A DNA stretch of 16,169 nucleotides from Gonium pectorale (taxonomy: Eukaryota; Chlorophyta; Chlorophyceae; Chlamydomonadales; Volvocaceae): the NCBI GenBank assembly GCA_001584585.1, contig LSYV01000303.1, positions 7,295 to 23,463 on the forward strand, read 5' to 3'. Shown here one piece after another: positions 10,140 to 16,169 of the stretch. The first letter of the stretch is position 1. Each line of letters starts with the position of its first letter. The position numbers were made by a program, and so were the translations under genes. The notes below the pieces were generated by a model, which was given only the letters and a program-made list of their open reading frames with translations, searched no databases and was not told where the DNA came from.

Positions 10140-12122
10140 GCCCCCGTGCGTGCCGTATGCTGGTGCCGTTTGGGTGTTCAGACGCGTGTGGTGCTTGCCC
10201 CGTCGGGGCAGGGTGCGTCTCGTGTGCGTGGAAACCGGTGTGTGCCGAAACGATCGGGAACCCCATCCGGCATGTGCCCGGTCGCATGTTCCTGGCTTTG
10301 GTTTGTGGTCGCATATCATTGGATTATGTTCGTCCATGCCTGCACTGCTGGTGACACGTGGGTCGTTGGGTGGCCGCATCGCCTGCGCGGACTTGGGCCT
10401 GCGCCCTGGGCGGTGCGCGGTGTGGGGCGAGCAGAGGAGGGGCGAGGTGACCACCTCTTTTGCCACGCATATCCGCGGCACAGCTGGCAGCTTGCCTGGC
10501 AATCCATCAGGGTGGAAATTCGGTGATTGAAAGGGAGAACCTGCGGGGCGGCTGCGTGGACCCTCTGCCATGAAGCCGCCAGGGCTTGGTGCGCCGAATG
10601 AAGCGAACGTCGTTCGAGTTGTGGGCCCTGGCAGCGCGTCACTCCGTTCGTTGACTGAGGACTGACCGCATTGCTGCGATTGCCATTGCACGGCGCTGAC
10701 GATGGTCTTGCAGACCACGATTCTCATCTGCCCCCGTAGCTTAAGTACTTGGTGTGTCGTTCGAGTGTGAGTGCGTCGTACTGTTCGTTGTGAGCCGCAG
10801 CGCTGAGTGAGGGGCTGCCTTTCCACGCCACTCGCTGCTTCTTGGGGCACCAGCCTACACGTTAACGTCCCTTCGCATACATTGGGCTCGCGCAAATATG
10901 GTTCGACCTCCGTGGCTCCCTTCGTAGGGTTTCATTCGTACACGGCATTGATTTGGATTTAACTTTTTGTTCCTCTCACGTTCTCGCACCCTGCACATTT
11001 ATTTGCTTGCCGGGGCAGCACCACGGTGCACGTCCTGGCATACTTTACAGTACCGCTTTGCGATGCCCCGCTGTTGGGTGTGGATGTGCCATGTGGGTTA
11101 CTCTGTTGAGACTCAGCAGGCGCGTCTGGCCTTTCCCCGGTACACAAGTTGACATGGCGCCAGACCGCAAGCACCATCAGATCCATGACCGGGGGCCACG
11201 ACTTGGCGCCCGCTCCCGGGTCGAACTCCCAGCTGCTAGGCTCCCGGGTCGAACTCCCAGCTGCTAGATACATGAAAAGCTGCATAAGCCACCTTCACGG
11301 ACATACACATCCGAACGGCGCGACATCACGCGTAGGGCTGGTTGGCATGAGAGGCCAGGCTGGCGCGGAGCGAGCAGACGGGCCCTCCCGTCCAATAGGG
11401 CCACAACATGCGGGGGTCGACCTCGCCAATCCTCCAGACCTACTATGTACAGTTTGCTTTGTTATCGCCTTGCTGCACCCTTCACAACAATGCCTTCTCT
11501 CATCGCTGCCTCGGCCACCGCGGTATGGACTCGTGTAGAGAAACCCAGCCATCGGGTCCCCGGGCCGCTCCACTGCACCGCCACCCAGCTCCCCCGCAAT
11601 GCACACGTGCACAGTGATGACCATGTAACCCGAGCATGCAACCTGCCTGGCCCAGCCTACCTGCTCACCCGATCGAATGCACTCGCACGCCGCAACGCCG
11701 CCGCATGTTGCCGCACGACCCAGCAACCCCATACGATACTATAGCGCTTCGACGCACCCGCACACCCGCACGCTCACTGAACATATGGCCGCTCCAGTCA
11801 GCCACCGTTCCATCCACACCACCACAGCCTGGGGAGGGCCCTGCCTCCCTCTGCGAGATCCGCCCCCCTGCCCATCGTGTCCTCGCGCTTGCGCATGCAG
11901 TCAGTGCAGGCAGTCACGGCGCCACACCGCACTAAGAGGGATGAAAGAAGAAAGGAAACGAGCAGTGCAATTTAAACAGCACGAACATGTATGGCATGGC
12001 CGCTCGCGGATGCAGTGTAGGCACGTGCGTCTGCGTCACCCGCCTGCGCCCATGGGTGCCGGATGGTGGCCTTCATCGCAGCACGGCAAGGCTTGTTCGG
12101 CACGGCCCGGATCCTGACGCCC
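10140..12122. other. convergent intergenic region, no gene supported
   Basis: This interval lies between the stop of the plus-strand two-helix membrane protein and the stop of the minus-strand centrin, so it should contain both 3' UTRs. The part just after 10140 is G/T-rich, as algal 3' UTRs often are. The first TGTAA on plus is at 11624-11628, far downstream. On minus the first TGTAA below the centrin stop is at 11049-11045, also far. Either the 3' UTRs are long or variant signals are used. Open frames of up to about 145 codons are present but show no family pattern. Confidence 0.45.
11213..11268. repeat. 28-bp tandem duplication
   Basis: Two adjacent copies of a 28-bp unit start at 11213 and 11241 (unit begins CTCCCGGGTCGAACTCCCAG). 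They are identical except for the last base. The duplication lies in the convergent intergenic interval. It looks recent because there is almost no divergence. Confidence 0.9.
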
Positions 12123-14295
<2,173 letters not shown>

Positions 14296-16169
14296 ATGGC
14301 AGCCAGCCCCGCCGCAAACGCTCACGAGCGGGCTGATGTGCAGCGGGTAGCGGGTCTGGCGGAGCTGGCGGCAAACTACAAGGCAGGGCGTCGGCCACAT
14401 GGCTACACTGGACTGCACTGCTCACCCCTGCTTCCCTGCACACGGCTGCCCCACGTCCCATAATCCTGATTCACAGATGGCCCCGCTAGCCGGTAGCATC
14501 GCCCTTGTCGATTAGGGCACTCTCAGTCTCCCCAGAGCCACGCCCTCCCGCGCCGCCTCCCTCCCTACCCCTCGCCCTCCCTTGTCCCTTCCCCGCACCA
14601 CTGCTCTCGTCCCCGACACACACACACGCACACACACACATCGCAGGCTCTGCTGCTGGACCAGTTCGGGGTTCTGCACGACGGCCGGCGGCCCTATCCG
14701 GGCGCCGTGGAGGCAGTCTCCGCGGCCGCTGCCGCGGGCCTGCGCCTGCTCATCATCTCCAACTCGTCCCGCCGCTCGGGCGGCACCCTGGACAAGCTGG
14801 CCAGCATGGGCTTCGACCGCCAGTGCTTTGAGGGTGGGTGTTTCTGGAGCAGGACGATGGGCCTGCGACTGTCGCAACTTGTGTGAAGAGCTTGATGGCG
14901 GGGGCTGAGCTTCCCGGGCCGGCTGCGTTGACGGGGGGGGCGCGTGTGCGGGCGGAGGACAGGGGCAAGGGTGAGTGGCGTGAGCGTGTCGACGTGGTGG
15001 GGCGGAGGGATGGATCGACCGGAGGGCCTTCACGGCTGTGAGGGTGAAGGGTGGGGCGCAGGGTTAGAGCGTTAGTGGCATATGGCGCGAACAGTGGAAG
15101 GGTGCGAAGGGTTGACGAGCAACGGAGGGAGTAGAGGGAGAAGGACGGGCGCTGCGTCGAAGCCGCGTCTAGGAGGGGGCTCTGGCGAGCGGGTGGCCCT
15201 CGAGTCACTGACAACAGCAGCAACGCTGTGCAACCGGCGTGCCGCCATCGTCTCTCCCGCTGTACCCCACACTGCGCCTCGCCCCGCGCCCTGCTCCTGT
15301 CCCACTCCGTCCACAGCTCCCGACCCGCCCCGCAACCAGGTGTGGTGACGAGTGGCGAACTGACGCACCGCTACCTCACGTCACGCCCGGACGCCTGGTG
15401 GGCGGGCCTGGGCCGCCGCGTGTTCCACATCAACTGGAGCAAGCGGGGCCCCGCGTCGCTGGAGGGGTTTGATCTTGAGGTGGGCGCGGGGTGGGGGGTG
15501 GGAGAGGGGATTGGCGGGAAGGAGGACGAGGGAGGCGAGCTCGCGGGGCTGAGGTACGTGTGATCTGTGCGCGTAACCGCGTGCTTGCACATGTTGCTAG
15601 GCAGGCAAGGGGTATATGTGTTGAAAAGGAAAACGCACAGGGGTATATGGTTATGTGGAGGGGGCAGGGCACCGGAGGGGCGCTGTCTTACGGTGGGATC
15701 CAACAGCTGGGAGATTCGGCTGGCCCGGGGATGGGTGGTGGGCCAGGCCCAATGCCGACCTGGCGGCCTGAAGCAAGGGCTCAGATCGCTTCACCTCCTG
15801 ACAAATCCAAGTCTCTGTCTAGCAAACAGCTGGTGCAACGGTACCATCCCTGGACTTCACCGTTCCCTAGTCCACCACTTGCCATGCACCCCACCGTCGT
15901 GTTGCCCGCCCCTTGGACGTGGCGCACTTCCCTCTCTCTCCCCACCTGGGGTTGCCGACCTCGATCCTCCTCCGTCCCTCCCACCGGACCCACACACAGG
16001 CCTCACTAGTAAGGACGGCTTTTTCCTGTTCTGACACACACCCACACCCTCATCCTGGCCTCCGCCAGGTGGTGTCCGACCCGCGGGATGCTGACTTCCT
16101 GCTGGCGCACGGCACGGAGGCGGTGTCGCTGCCGGGCGGCGGGCTGGAGGAGCGGCCGCTGGAGGCGCT
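14296..16169 (+). CDS. HAD superfamily class IIA hydrolase, 5' part
   Basis: Four exons are visible: 14296-14382, 14647-14833, 15340-15479 and 16069 to the window edge, where the gene is cut. Introns 2 and 3 are GT-AG; intron 1 appears to be GC-AG (AAG|GCAGGG). Visible blocks are GLAELAANYK, then motif I LLLDQFGVLHDG with the presumed nucleophile Asp, YPGAVEA, motif II LLIISNSSRRS, TSGELTHRYL, WWAGLGRRVFHINW and DADFLLAHGTEAV. This order matches the TIGR01459-type HAD-IIA family found in alphaproteobacteria, plants and algae. Members are predicted small-molecule phosphatases; the substrate is unknown. Motif I has Phe where most HAD phosphatases have a second Asp, which as I recall is a family trait. 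The 14296 start has an excellent context (GCGCCATGGC). An in-frame ATG at 14158 would add 46 Arg/Pro/Thr-rich residues without acidic ones, resembling a transit peptide, so organellar targeting is possible. Confidence 0.9.
14383..14646 (+). other. probable GC-AG intron in the HAD gene
   Basis: The family pattern demands that LAELAANYK runs directly into LLLDQFGV. The only junction that does this in phase is AAG|GCAGGG to TCGCAG|GCTCTG, which makes the donor GC instead of GT. The nearest GT donors either shift the frame or delete conserved residues (CGG|GTAGCG keeps phase but removes LAELAANYK). Confidence 0.6.
14616..14641 (+). repeat. (CA)n microsatellite next to a splice acceptor
   Basis: A CA dinucleotide run with one interruption (ACGCAC) ends about 5 nt before the intron 1 acceptor of the HAD gene. 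It takes the place of a normal polypyrimidine tract. Confidence 0.85.

Noticed and set aside
9657..10895. Long minus-strand ORF (412 codons) running past the end of the plus-strand gene
   Set aside because: Its right half lies in non-coding-looking sequence and its left half mirrors the repeat-rich exon. It has no domain and no plausible splice structure.
11213..11268. tRNA T-arm-like sequence in the tandem duplication (GTTCGACCC on minus)
   Set aside because: The T-loop cannot be aligned with a paired five-base stem and no acceptor or anticodon arm is present.

Overview
The window looks like nuclear DNA of a unicellular or colonial green alga, probably Chlamydomonadales (a Chlamydomonas/Volvox relative). 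It is GC-rich. Its genes are split by many introns of about 90-600 bp, with GTGAGT/GTGCGT-type donors and CAG acceptors. Coding exons favour G or C at third positions, and low-complexity Gly/Gln/Arg-Glu protein regions occur. One gene encodes a caltractin-type centrin close to those of green flagellates. There are no bacterial operons, ribosome-binding sites or CRISPR arrays. The species cannot be fixed from the sequence.

Layout, left to right: (A) minus strand, 1-478: first exon of an unidentified protein with a clear signal peptide, running off the left edge. (B) minus strand, 1786-2818: two-exon stand-alone CoA-binding-domain protein (YccU-like, CoA_binding_2), probably with an organellar presequence. 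2819-5267 is about 2.4 kb without a gene I can support. (C) minus strand, 5268-7140: five-exon small glycine-rich membrane protein of unknown family. (D) plus strand, 7646-10139: three-exon two-helix membrane protein with a long low-complexity tail. C and D are divergent and share a roughly 0.5 kb promoter region with a TATA-like core. 10140-12122 is a roughly 2 kb convergent interval with a short tandem duplication. (E) minus strand, 12123-13856: complete six-exon centrin, 169 aa. (F) plus strand, from 14296 off the right edge: HAD class IIA hydrolase, four exons visible, divergent from the centrin.

All gene models were built by hand by matching splice sites, phase and protein family pattern. 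Centrin, the HAD protein and the CoA-binding protein are secure as families. C and D rest on splice logic and hydropathy only. Apart from centrin (basal bodies and flagella-associated fibres), no shared pathway links the genes; this appears to be an ordinary nuclear gene neighbourhood. The points most worth a second look are a centrin that lacks the C-terminal phosphorylatable serine, a probable GC-AG intron in the HAD gene, and the pair of divergent orphan membrane proteins.
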